Assembly: GCF_015160855.1 (NCBI RefSeq)
Contig: NZ_CP063373.1
Span: 4,030,001 to 4,094,000 of the forward strand
Origin: Streptomyces ferrugineus
GTDB lineage: Bacteria > Actinomycetota > Actinomycetes > Streptomycetales > Streptomycetaceae
Direction: 5' to 3'
DNA length: 64,000 nt
A model generated the notes under the pieces. That model searched no databases and was not told where the DNA came from. It was given only the letters and a program-made list of their open reading frames with translations. The position numbers were made by a program, and so were the translations under genes. Positions 56,943 through 64,000 of the stretch are shown here, piece after piece (within the stretch, counting starts at the first letter, position 1; each line of letters opens with the position of its first letter).

Positions 56943-58298
56943 TCAACTCGCCGCGTAATTGCGCAGGAACAGCGCCTCGGCGACCGAAAGCCGCTCCAGC
57001 TCCTGCGGGGACACGCTCTCGTTCACGGCGTGGATCTGCGCCTCCGGCTCGCTCAGGCCGATGAGGAGGATCTCCGCGTGTGGGTAGAGCGCGGCGAGGG
57101 TGTTGCACAGCGGGATCGAGCCGCCCTGGCCGGCGTACTGCATCTCCTGGCCGGGGTACGCCACCGCCATCGCGTCCGCCATCGCCTGGTACGCCGGGCT
57201 GCCGGTGTCGGCGCGGAACGGCTGGCCCTGGCCGATCTGTTCGGTGCGCACCCGGGCGCCCCACGGCGTGTGCGTCTCCAGGTGGGCCTGCAGCAGCTTG
57301 GTCGCCTCGGCCGCGTCCACGCCCGGCGGCACCCGCAGGCTGATCAGCGCCCGCGCGCTGGCCTGCACGGACGGGGTGGCGCCGACGACCGGCGGGCAGT
57401 CGATGCCGAGGACCGTGACGGCCGGGCGTGCCCAGATGCGGTCGGCGACCGTGCCGGAGCCGAGCAGCCCGACGCCGTCGAGGACCTTGGCGTCCTCGCG
57501 GAACTGCTCCTCGGCGTACTGCAGGCCCTGCCACGACGCCTCGTCGGTCAGCCCGTCCACCGTCGTCGAACCGTCCTCCGCGCGCAGCGAGTCCAGCACC
57601 CGGATCAGGGCGCCGAGCGCGTCGGGCGCGGCACCGCCGAACTGGCCGGAGTGCAGGTTGCCCTCCAGGGTGTCGATCTGCACACGGACGGCCGTCATGC
57701 CGCGCAGGGTCGAGGTCACCGTCGGCAGCCCGACACGGAAGTTGCCCGCGTCGCCGATCACGATGGTGTCGGCCTCCAGCAGGTCCGGATGCTCCTCGGC
57801 GTACCGCTCCAGACCGCCCGTGCCCATCTCCTCCGAGCCCTCGGCGATCACCTTGACGTGCACCGGCACGCCGCCGTTCGCCTTGAGCGCGCGCAGCGCC
57901 AGCAGGTGCATGACCAGGCCGCCCTTGCAGTCGGCGGCGCCGCGCCCGTACCAGCGGCCGTCGCGCTCGGTCAGCTCGAAGGGCGGGGTGCTCCAGGCGG
58001 CCTCGTCCAGCGGGGGCTGCACGTCGTAGTGGGCGTACAGCAGGACCGTCTTCGCACCCTCGGGTCCGCGCAGGTGGCCGTACACCGACTGCGTGCCGTC
58101 GGGGGTGTCCAGCAGCGCCACGTCCTCGAAGCCCTCGGCGCGCAGCGCGTCGGCGACCCAGCGGGCGGCACCCTCGCTCTCGCTCTTCGGGAACTGGTCG
58201 AAGTCCGCCACCGACTTGAAGGCCACCAGCTCGGCGAGTTCCGCCCGCGCCCTGGGCATCAGCGAGGCGACGGTCTCGGCGACCGGATTCGGCGACAT
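56943..58298 (-). CDS. M20-family dipeptidase
   Basis: A 451-residue protein from ATG 58298 (MSPNPVAETVASLMPRAR), with AAGGAG upstream. Metallopeptidase landmarks: LLYAHYDVQPP (first zinc His and catalytic Asp), GRGAADCKGGLVMHLLAL (bridging Asp), AEGSEEMGTGG (catalytic Glu pair), GDAGNFRVGLPT, and a C-terminal His region GLSEPEAQIHAVNESV. It hydrolyses dipeptides or related compounds in the cytoplasm, with two zinc ions. It is divergent from the reductase gene at 58432. Confidence 0.9.
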   Translation of the reverse strand: MSPNPVAETVASLMPRARAELAELVAFKSVADFDQFPKSESEGAARWVADALRAEGFEDVALLDTPDGTQSVYGHLRGPEGAKTVLLYAHYDVQPPLDEAAWSTPPFELTERDGRWYGRGAADCKGGLVMHLLALRALKANGGVPVHVKVIAEGSEEMGTGGLERYAEEHPDLLEADTIVIGDAGNFRVGLPTVTSTLRGMTAVRVQIDTLEGNLHSGQFGGAAPDALGALIRVLDSLRAEDGSTTVDGLTDEASWQGLQYAEEQFREDAKVLDGVGLLGSGTVADRIWARPAVTVLGIDCPPVVGATPSVQASARALISLRVPPGVDAAEATKLLQAHLETHTPWGARVRTEQIGQGQPFRADTGSPAYQAMADAMAVAYPGQEMQYAGQGGSIPLCNTLAALYPHAEILLIGLSEPEAQIHAVNESVSPQELERLSVAEALFLRNYAAS

Positions 58299-58431
58299 GG
58301 GCACGCTCCTTGTGGGTGCGACGTTGTACGTATGAGTGCTGTGATCCTCCCACAGCGGGCTGCGACGACGCCCGCCGTAGGATGCGGGGGACAGCAGCAG
58401 ACGGCGGCTTGATCGGGAGCAGTAGACCATC

Positions 58432-59670
58432 GTGAGCAGCGAGAACTCTTCGGCGGACGACGTGCGGCAGGTGTGGGACGTCGTCGTGGTGGGTGCGGGA
58501 CCCGCAGGGGCCTCGGCCGCGTATGCGGCGGCGGTCGCCGGGCGGCGCGTGCTGGTGCTGGAGAAGGCGGAGCTGCCGCGCTACAAGACGTGCGGCGGCG
58601 GCATCATCGGCCCCTCGCGCGACTCGCTCCCGCCCGGCTTCGAACTGCCCTTCCGGGACCGGGTGCACGCGGTGACGTTCTCCAGCAACGGCCGCTTCAC
58701 CCGCACCCGCCGCTCCAAGCAGATGCTGTTCGGGCTGATCAACCGGCCCGAGTTCGACCAGCGGCTGGTCGAGCACGCGCAGAAGGCGGGCGCGGAGCTG
58801 CGCACGGGTGTCACCGTGCAGCGCGTCGAGCAGCACGGCTCGGCGGTGCCGGACCGGCGCAGCGTCGCCGTCGTCCTCCAGGGCGGCGAGACGCTGCTCG
58901 CGCGGGCCGTGGTCGGCGCGGACGGCAGCGCGAGCCGGATAGGGGCCCATGTCGGGGTGAAGCTCGACCAGGTGGATCTCGGTCTGGAGGCGGAGATCCC
59001 GGTGCCCCAGACGGTCGCCGAGGACTGGAAGGGGCGGGTCCTCATCGACTGGGGCCCGATTCCCGGCAGTTACGGCTGGGTGTTCCCCAAGGGCGACACC
59101 CTGACGGTGGGCGTGATCTCCGCGCGCGGCGAAGGGGCGGCCACCAAGCGGTACTTGGAGGAGTTCATCGGGCGGCTCGGGCTCGCCGGCTTCGAGCCGA
59201 GCGTCTCCTCCGGCCACCTGACGCGCTGCCGCGCCGACGACTCGCCGCTGTCGCGCGGGCGCGTGCTGGTGTGCGGGGACGCGGCGGGGCTGCTGGAGCC
59301 CTGGACGCGCGAGGGGATCTCGTTCGCGCTGCGGTCGGGGCGGCTCGCGGGGGAGTGGGCGGTGCGGATCGCCGAGGCGCACGACGCGGTGGACACCCGG
59401 CGCCAGGCGCTGAACTACGCCTTCGCCGTCAAGGCGGGGCTCGGCGTGGAGATGAGCGTGGGCAAGCGGCTGCTGACGGTGTTCGAGCGCCGTCCCGGTC
59501 TCTTCCACGCGGCGCTGACCGGGTTCCGGCCGGCCTGGAAGGCGTTCACGGACATCACCCGCGGCGCCACCTCCCTGGCCGAGATCGTCCGCACCCACCC
59601 GATGGCCCACCGCGCGCTGACCGCGCTGGACCGCCGGCCGGTGGCCGAGGGCGGCGAGGTCACCTCCTGA
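58432..59670 (+). CDS. Geranylgeranyl-reductase-family flavoprotein
   Basis: A 412-residue protein with GTG start. FAD-binding VVVVGAGPAGASAAYAAAVA and VLVLEKAELPRYKTCGGG (the Cys-Gly motif of this family), then ARAVVGADGSASRIG. The second FAD motif is RVLVCGDAAGLLEPWTREGI, with SFALRSG following. Members reduce isoprenoid double bonds (menaquinone side chain, membrane lipids) or act in related oxidations. It probably works at the membrane on a polyprenyl substrate. Its end overlaps the nitroreductase gene by 11 bases on the other strand. Confidence 0.85.
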   Translation: MSSENSSADDVRQVWDVVVVGAGPAGASAAYAAAVAGRRVLVLEKAELPRYKTCGGGIIGPSRDSLPPGFELPFRDRVHAVTFSSNGRFTRTRRSKQMLFGLINRPEFDQRLVEHAQKAGAELRTGVTVQRVEQHGSAVPDRRSVAVVLQGGETLLARAVVGADGSASRIGAHVGVKLDQVDLGLEAEIPVPQTVAEDWKGRVLIDWGPIPGSYGWVFPKGDTLTVGVISARGEGAATKRYLEEFIGRLGLAGFEPSVSSGHLTRCRADDSPLSRGRVLVCGDAAGLLEPWTREGISFALRSGRLAGEWAVRIAEAHDAVDTRRQALNYAFAVKAGLGVEMSVGKRLLTVFERRPGLFHAALTGFRPAWKAFTDITRGATSLAEIVRTHPMAHRALTALDRRPVAEGGEVTS

Positions 59671-60110
59671 CGGTGATCCGGAAGACGGGGTGGTCCGGGG
59701 CCGCCGCGACGATCTCCTCGTCGGAGGACTTCGCGGTGACCCCCTGGAAGTACTGGTTGACCTCCCAGCCCCACTTCTCCAGATAGGTCCGCAGGATCGG
59801 GAGCTTCTCCTCGTCGGGAAGCTCCACCGCGGAGAACTCACGGACCTTGCGCCCGACGCGGAGCTCCCCGCCTTCGGCGGCGCGCATGTTGCGCACCCAC
59901 TGGGAGTGGCCGCGGGCCGAGACCAGGTACTGCGCGCCCTCGTGGCTGTGCGGGTTGACCGGGATGCGCTGCATCCTGCCGCTCTTGCGCCCGCGCACGG
60001 ACATCTCCGCGGTGCCCGCGATGCTGAGCCCGTGCCGGGCCAGCCAGCCGACGACACTGTTGAGGCGGACGTTGAGCGGGCTGCCCTTGAGGTAGTAAGG
60101 CGACGACATG
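59660..60110 (-). CDS. F420-dependent nitroreductase-family (DDN-like) protein
   Basis: A 149-residue protein from ATG 60110 (MSSPYYLKGSPLNVRLNSVV). It has the deazaflavin-dependent nitroreductase pattern: TAEMSVRGRKSGRMQRIPVN (the G-x-K-S-G-R loop that binds F420), YLVSARGHSQWVRNMRAAEG and ELRVGRKVREFSAVELPDEE. It should transfer hydride from reduced F420 to quinones or nitro compounds. It is divergent from the TetR gene, with two operator palindromes between them, and is probably the regulator's target. Confidence 0.85.
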
Positions 60111-60129
60111 GTGACCCCCAGAGTTTGAG

Positions 60130-60196
60130 AGAGCGGTGCTCTCGCTTGGGAGCAGTGTGCACGACACCGCCGATCCAAAGCAAGAGCAGCGCTCTC
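60130..60196. promoter_or_regulatory. Two TetR-type operators, AGAGC-N3-GCTCT
   Basis: GAGAGCGGTGCTCTC (60130-60144) and AGAGCAGCGCTCT (60184-60196) share AGAGC-N3-GCTCT, 53 bases apart. One lies next to each divergent start (60110 and 60239), so a TetR dimer at each could repress both promoters. Confidence 0.75.
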
Positions 60197-60238
60197 GATT
60201 GTGTGCACCGCTCTGACTTTCGTGGGAGACTGTGTCAC

Positions 60239-60949
60239 ATGAGCATGAGCAGCACGCCACTGGGCGCCCGTGCCCGCGCCAGGATGGAAGTCGCCGCGGC
60301 CATCAAGGACGAGGCCCGCAGACAGCTCGCGGCCGAGGGTGCCGCCAAGCTCTCGCTGCGCGCCGTGGCCCGCGCGCTCGGCATGGTCTCCTCCGCGCTG
60401 TACCGCTACTTCCCCAGCCGGGACGACCTGCTGACCGCGCTCATCATCGACGCCTACGACTCCGTCGGCGAGCGCGCGGAGGCCGCGCACGCCAAGGCCG
60501 CGGACGCCGGGCCGGTGCGGCGCTGGACGGCGGTCGCCGAGGCCGTACGGGAGTGGGCGCTGCGGCATCCGCACGAGTACGCGCTGATCTACGGCTCGCC
60601 CGTGCCCGGCTACTCCGCCCCCGACACCACCGTCCCGCCCGCCTCCCGCGTCGGCCTCGTCTTCATCGGCATCGTCCGCGACGCCCACCACGGCCAGGGC
60701 CTCACCGAGTTGCCGCCCCTGCCCCCCGAACTGGCCCCCGAGGCCGACCGAATGGCCGCCGATCTCGCCCCCGACCTCCCTCCGGCGACGGTCGCGGCCC
60801 TGGTCGCCGCCTGGGCGCAGCTCTTCGGACTCGTCGGGTTCGAGCTGTTCGGCCAGTTCCACCGGGTCGTGGAGGACAGGGAGCCGTTCTTCCGGCACGC
60901 GGTGGTCCGGCTGGCTCACGGGGTGGGCCTGGTGGAGGGCGAGCGGTAG
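60239..60949 (+). CDS. TetR-family transcriptional regulator
   Basis: A 236-residue protein from ATG 60239. The DNA-binding helices are visible as AAIKDEARRQLAAEGAAKLS then LRAVARALGMVSSALYRYFP, followed by SRDDLLTALIIDAYDSVGER. The rest is a helical ligand domain (VAALVAAWAQLFGLVGFELF, FHRVVEDREPFF), like the C-terminal WHG/TetR_C_13 type in style. It likely represses the divergent nitroreductase and itself at the two sites between them; the ligand is unknown. Confidence 0.9.
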   Translation: MSMSSTPLGARARARMEVAAAIKDEARRQLAAEGAAKLSLRAVARALGMVSSALYRYFPSRDDLLTALIIDAYDSVGERAEAAHAKAADAGPVRRWTAVAEAVREWALRHPHEYALIYGSPVPGYSAPDTTVPPASRVGLVFIGIVRDAHHGQGLTELPPLPPELAPEADRMAADLAPDLPPATVAALVAAWAQLFGLVGFELFGQFHRVVEDREPFFRHAVVRLAHGVGLVEGER

Positions 60950-60979
60950 GACCGTGCCGGCCGTCGGGGCACGGGCACC

Positions 60980-61520
60980 GGTGAGGCGTCGCCGGGCCGC
61001 CTCGTGCGCGGACGGCGCGTCCGACGGGCGGCCGGTGCGGCACGTGGCCCGCGTCAGCAGCTCGACGACGCGTTCGCGCACGGGGTGCGCGGCGATCAGG
61101 CGGACGAGTTCATGGACGTACCCGAAGGACCGGCCGAGCGCGATCTCGCCCGCCTGCCGGCCGCCCTTCCAGATCGGTGCGCCGCTTCTCCGCCCACCGC
61201 AGCCGCTCCGCCTCCAGATACGGCGCCCCCAGTCCCTCGGTGAACTCCCCGCGCCACAACTCCTCGGCACGCCGGGCCAGTTCGACCGCGCGCCGCACCT
61301 CCCCGGCGCTCCGCCAGATCGTCGACCCGGACGCCGGTCAGCCGGTATCCGGCGCCGGTCCATGTCAGCTCCGGCCCGTCGCTCGGCGCGCGGCGCAATC
61401 CGGAGGCGTACTTCTGCACGAGGTCGCGCACGTGGGCCGGTGCCGCCCCGCCCCCACCGTCTCGATCAGGCCGTGGATCAGGGAGTCCGAGACGGCGGAC
61501 GTACTTCGCCGGGAGTACGT
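60980..61520 (-). pseudogene. SARP/BTAD regulator pseudogene
   Basis: Pieces of one SARP-type activator lie in several minus-strand frames. About 61500: SDSLIHGLIETV, a winged-helix helix. About 61430: VRDLVQKYASGLRRAPSDGP and TGAGYRLTGVRVDD, the DNA-binding wing. About 61300: ARRAVELARRAEELWRGEFT and EGLGAPYLEAERLRWAEKRR. Then GYVHELVRLIAAHPVRERVV and LLTRATCRTGRPSDA, the BTAD repeat end. At least three frame changes join them, and no intact start remains. Such proteins activate antibiotic clusters; none is in the window. Confidence 0.75.
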
Positions 61521-61577
61521 GTGATCACCACGCGCGGGTGACGCCGCCCGGTGGCCATCGCGTCTAGCGTGGCGGAC

Positions 61578-62822
61578 ATGGATGAGCAGCAGGTACGGCG
61601 GGGCGGCGGTCCGCGGATGTGGTGGCGGCACGGTCCACCGGGGTGGAACCGCTGGGACGACGAGGAGGAGCACGCCCCTCGCTGGCCCTGGCGCTCCACC
61701 GTGCTGCTCACGGCCTTCGTGATGGCCGGTTCGAACTTCGCGGCCGAGGGCCAGCACGACCGAGCGGAGCTCGATCCCTTCGCCCGTGTGCTGCTGTTCG
61801 TGACGACGGGACTGCTGCTGTGGCGCAAGCGGTATCCGGTGGCCGTCGCGTTCGGGACGTCGGTGGCCGCCACGGTCTACCTGGGCGCCGGATATCCGTA
61901 CGGGCCGGTCTTCCTGGCCGTCGCGCTGGCCTGCTTCAACGCCATCGTCATGGGGCACCGCAAGGCCGCGTGGACGGCGGTCGGAGTGCTCTGGATCGGG
62001 CACGCCCTGGTGGCGCACTGGCTGTACCGATGGCTGCCGCCGTCCGGTGACCCGGCCGCTCCCTGGGGGCAGGAGGGCGTGATCGCCGCCTGGGTGGCGG
62101 CGATCGTGGCGGTGTCGGAGCTGGCCAGGACGCGGCGCGAGCAGTGGGCGAAGGACCGGGCCGAGCGGGCGCAGGCGGCGCGGCGGCGGGCCGACGAGGA
62201 GCGGCTGCGGATCGCCCGCGAGCTGCACGACGTCCTCGCGCACAGCATCTCCGTGATCAATGTGCAGGCGGGCGTCGGCCTCGCGCTGCTGGACACCGAC
62301 CCCGAGCAGGCGCGCACGGCGCTCACCACCATCAAGGCCAAGAGCAAGGAGGCGCTCGGCGAGGTCCGCCAGGTCCTCGACACGCTGCGCACGCCCGGTG
62401 ACGCACCCCGCGCCCCGGCCCCCGGCCTCGACCGGCTGCCCGAACTGGTGAAGCAGGCGGCCAGCGCGGGCCTCACCGTCGAGGTCGAGGGCGAGCCGCC
62501 CCGTCTGCCGCCCGGTACGGACCTCGCGGCCTTCCGGATCGTGCAGGAGGCCCTCACCAATGTCGTACGCCACTCGGAGTCCCGGCACGCGCGCGTGCAC
62601 CTCGATCACGACGACGGCGCGACGCTACGGTTGCGTATCGACGACGACGGTCCGGCGACCGGCGCCGACGCGGGCGGCAGCGGCAACGGACTCGCCGGAA
62701 TGCGGGAGCGGGCGGCCGCGCTGGGTGGCACGATCGAGGCGGGCCCGCGGGACGACGGCGGCTTCCGGGTGCTCGCCGTACTGCCGTTGAAGACCGCCGC
62801 CGAGGTCAAGGAGAAACGGTGA
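61578..62822 (+). CDS. Two-component sensor histidine kinase (NarL/HisKA_3 type)
   Basis: A 414-residue protein from ATG 61578. Four or five membrane segments come first (VLLTAFVMAGSNFAAEG, VLLFVTTGLLLWRKRYPVAV, GPVFLAVALACFNAIVMG, AVGVLWIGHALVAHWLYRWL, VIAAWVAAIVAVSELA). The dimerisation block carries the phosphorylated His in RIARELHDVLAHSISVINVQ. The ATPase has FRIVQEALTNVVRHSESRHA and GNGLAGMRERAAALGG. There is no large sensor domain, so it may sense membrane state. Its stop overlaps the regulator start (GTGA). Confidence 0.9.
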   Translation: MDEQQVRRGGGPRMWWRHGPPGWNRWDDEEEHAPRWPWRSTVLLTAFVMAGSNFAAEGQHDRAELDPFARVLLFVTTGLLLWRKRYPVAVAFGTSVAATVYLGAGYPYGPVFLAVALACFNAIVMGHRKAAWTAVGVLWIGHALVAHWLYRWLPPSGDPAAPWGQEGVIAAWVAAIVAVSELARTRREQWAKDRAERAQAARRRADEERLRIARELHDVLAHSISVINVQAGVGLALLDTDPEQARTALTTIKAKSKEALGEVRQVLDTLRTPGDAPRAPAPGLDRLPELVKQAASAGLTVEVEGEPPRLPPGTDLAAFRIVQEALTNVVRHSESRHARVHLDHDDGATLRLRIDDDGPATGADAGGSGNGLAGMRERAAALGGTIEAGPRDDGGFRVLAVLPLKTAAEVKEKR

Positions 62823-63484
62823 TCCGCGTACTGCTCGCCGACGATCAGTCACTGGTGCGGGCCGGCTTCCGGGCGCTGCTCGGTGCGCAGCCCGACATCG
62901 AGGTGGCCGGGGAGGCCGCCGACGGCGAGGAGGCGCTGCGCAAGGTGCGCGAACTGCGGCCCGACGTCGTCCTGATGGACATCCGCATGCCGCTCCTCGA
63001 CGGCCTCGCCGCGACCCGCCGGATCACCGAGGACGACGCCCTGAAGGGCGTGAAGGTGGTCATGCTCACCACCTTCGAACTCGACGAGTACGTCTTCGAG
63101 GCCATCCGCTCGGGCGCCTCCGGCTTCCTGGTCAAGGACACCGAGCCGGAGGAACTCCTGCGCGCGGTACGGGCCGTGGTCGAGGGCGACGCGCTGCTGT
63201 CTCCCGGAGTGACCCGGCGGCTGATCGCCGAGTTCGCCGCCCGCTCCAAGGAGCCCGCGGCCGCCGGCACCCTCGCCGAACTCACCGAGCGCGAGCGGGA
63301 GGTCATGGCACTGGTCGGCATCGGCCTGTCCAACGAGGAGATCGCCCGCCGCCTGGTGGTCAGCCCGCTCACCGCGAAGACCCACGTCAGCCGCACGATG
63401 GTGAAGCTCGGCGCGCGGGACCGGGCCCAACTGGTGGTGCTGGCCTACGAGTCGGGGTTGGTGCGGCCGGGCTGGCTGGGCTGA
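62819..63484 (+). CDS. NarL/LuxR-type response regulator
   Basis: A 221-residue protein. The receiver begins VLLADDQSLVRAGFRALLGA, with the phospho-acceptor Asp in VVLMDIRMPLLDG, and the Thr/Lys signalling residues in VVMLTTFELDEY and FLVKDTEPEELLRAV. The C-terminal LuxR HTH reads LTEREREVMALVGIGLSNEE then IARRLVVSPLTAKTHVSRTM. It is coupled to the kinase gene by a 4-base overlap and should activate or repress target genes after phosphorylation by it. Targets are unknown. Confidence 0.9.
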   Translation: MIRVLLADDQSLVRAGFRALLGAQPDIEVAGEAADGEEALRKVRELRPDVVLMDIRMPLLDGLAATRRITEDDALKGVKVVMLTTFELDEYVFEAIRSGASGFLVKDTEPEELLRAVRAVVEGDALLSPGVTRRLIAEFAARSKEPAAAGTLAELTEREREVMALVGIGLSNEEIARRLVVSPLTAKTHVSRTMVKLGARDRAQLVVLAYESGLVRPGWLG

Positions 63485-63729
63485 GGGCCCCGCCGGAACC
63501 GCATCAGGACGCTGACGACCCGGGCGAAGAACACCACCACCGCGACCGTGGCGCCCACGCCCACGAGGGCACCGCGCGTACCGTCCGACATGTCGAAGGC
63601 GTACGCCGGCCCGACGATCGCCCCGAACAGCACCGCCGCCGCGAACGCGGCACTGAACAGCGCGTACCCGATCTCGACGGTGATCGCGTCCCGCTCGGCC
63701 TGATCGCGTCGTCCCCCGTGGTTCTCCAT
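63445..63729 (-). CDS. Small two-pass membrane protein (DUF6332-like)
   Basis: A 94-residue protein from ATG 63729 (MENHGGRRDQAERDAITVEI). Two hydrophobic helices (GYALFSAAFAAAVLFGAIVG and ALVGVGATVAVVVFFARVVS) are joined by a short loop, with a basic end (RFRRGPQPSQPGRTNPDS). It resembles a family of small Streptomyces membrane proteins of unknown function. Its last 40 bases overlap the 3' end of the convergent regulator gene. Confidence 0.6.
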   Translation of the reverse strand: MENHGGRRDQAERDAITVEIGYALFSAAFAAAVLFGAIVGPAYAFDMSDGTRGALVGVGATVAVVVFFARVVSVLMRFRRGPQPSQPGRTNPDS

Positions 63730-63745
63730 GCCTTGAGTCAAACAG

Positions 63746-63786
63746 GGGTGCGCCCGGCGGAGCAAGCCGCTCCGCCGGGCGCACCC
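63746..63786 (-). terminator. Strong hairpin terminator
   Basis: An 18-bp perfect stem (GGGTGCGCCCGGCGGAGC with its complement) and a 5-base loop. It follows the stop of the leftward gene ending at 63800 and precedes the next leftward gene at 63729. Confidence 0.85.
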
Positions 63787-63799
63787 GGGAGGCCTCCCC

Positions 63800-64000
63800 C
63801 TAGTCGCGGACCGCCACGCGTTCCGCTTCCGCCTCCCTCACGGTGGACTTGGCGACCACGACGGTCCGCCGGCCGCGCCGGGTGCGCAGTCCGGTGAGGG
63901 CGATCAAGAGGCCCGCGACCGCGATCACGGTGATCACGACCAGGGCGGGCAGGTAGCTGTCGAGGACGGCCTGCGGGGAGGCGGGCTCCTCGGGCGCGTT
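63800..64000 (-). CDS. C-terminal part of a membrane protein (partial)
   Basis: The frame enters from the right edge and ends with TAG at 63800. The 66 visible residues have an extracellular-type Pro/Ser start (NAPEEPASPQAVLDSYLP), one membrane helix (ALVVITVIAVAGLLIALTGL) and a basic tail (RTRRGRRTVVVAKSTVREAE). This is the layout of a type I anchor after a larger exported domain lying outside the window. The family cannot be named. Confidence 0.7.
   Translation of the reverse strand, partial: NAPEEPASPQAVLDSYLPALVVITVIAVAGLLIALTGLRTRRGRRTVVVAKSTVREAEAERVAVRD

Noticed and set aside
56524..60183. A 1219-residue open frame on the minus strand
   Set aside because: It runs antisense across the M20, reductase and nitroreductase genes, is Arg/Gly/Pro-rich without motifs, and is an effect of high GC.
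60130..60196. AGAGC sequences at the TetR site as further copies of the AGAGCA leader
   Set aside because: These are DNA palindromes with N3 centres between divergent genes and lack the ACCACGAA...AGGAACACC segment.
1..64000. CRISPR arrays, rRNA, tRNA genes and complete insertion sequences
   Set aside because: No regularly spaced repeats, no cloverleaf-type sequence and no transposase with inverted ends were found by eye; a tRNAscan or ISfinder search could still show something missed.

Overview
The window is high-GC actinobacterial DNA, almost certainly Streptomyces. The evidence is strong G/C bias at third codon positions, GTG starts, and typical families (SARP and LacI regulators, ROK kinase, deazaflavin-dependent nitroreductase, MAB_1171c-type membrane protein). 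It holds two kinds of DNA: a decayed mobile/prophage-derived region (about 1.2-48.5 kb) and ordinary chromosome (48.5-64 kb).

0-13.5 kb is a mosaic of foreign genes: GNAT and gamma-glutamylcyclotransferase-like enzymes, a C-terminal integrase fragment, two PIN-type proteins, and two paralogous pentapeptide-repeat membrane proteins. The first paralog carries two compensating frameshifts. Between the paralogs sits a tight cassette of small cysteine-rich phage-like genes ending in a frameshifted HAD phosphatase.

13.6-36.6 kb is a mostly leftward phage-like block: large terminase subunit, HNH nuclease, XF1762-like protein, GntR/membrane-protein pair, terminase-small-like HTH protein, C5-cytosine methyltransferase and many small unknown proteins. 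Inside it are a DNA ligase cut at its active-site lysine, a gene broken in a run of eight C, and a gene with an in-frame TGA. 36.8-41.9 kb runs rightward and includes a DpdA/TGT-like DNA base-modification protein. No portal, capsid or tail module is visible, so this is a stripped prophage or satellite.

The most striking signal is shared leader architecture. Nine genes on both strands between 29.3 and 40.2 kb have, at nearly fixed distance before the start codon, a GC-rich hairpin whose loop contains (A/C)GAGCA, followed by a near-constant ACCACGAA...AGGAACACC segment. Four leftward genes also share an upstream motif around TTGGTGTACT(A/G)TTC, placed like a promoter for these leaders. Together they look like an element-specific regulon.

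42.2-46.3 kb is a leftward four-gene operon (XRE regulator, ImmA/IrrE-like protein, MAB_1171c-type membrane protein, FAD oxidoreductase) with two palindromic operator candidates at its head. After a degenerate RsbW-like ATPase, a small membrane protein and a truncated 3' gene remnant, the chromosome resumes: LacI/ROK/alpha-galactosidase sugar genes, an SDR39U1-like epimerase, a P-loop-NUDIX fusion, M20 peptidase, geranylgeranyl-reductase-like flavoprotein, a divergent nitroreductase/TetR pair with two operators, a SARP pseudogene and a two-component system.
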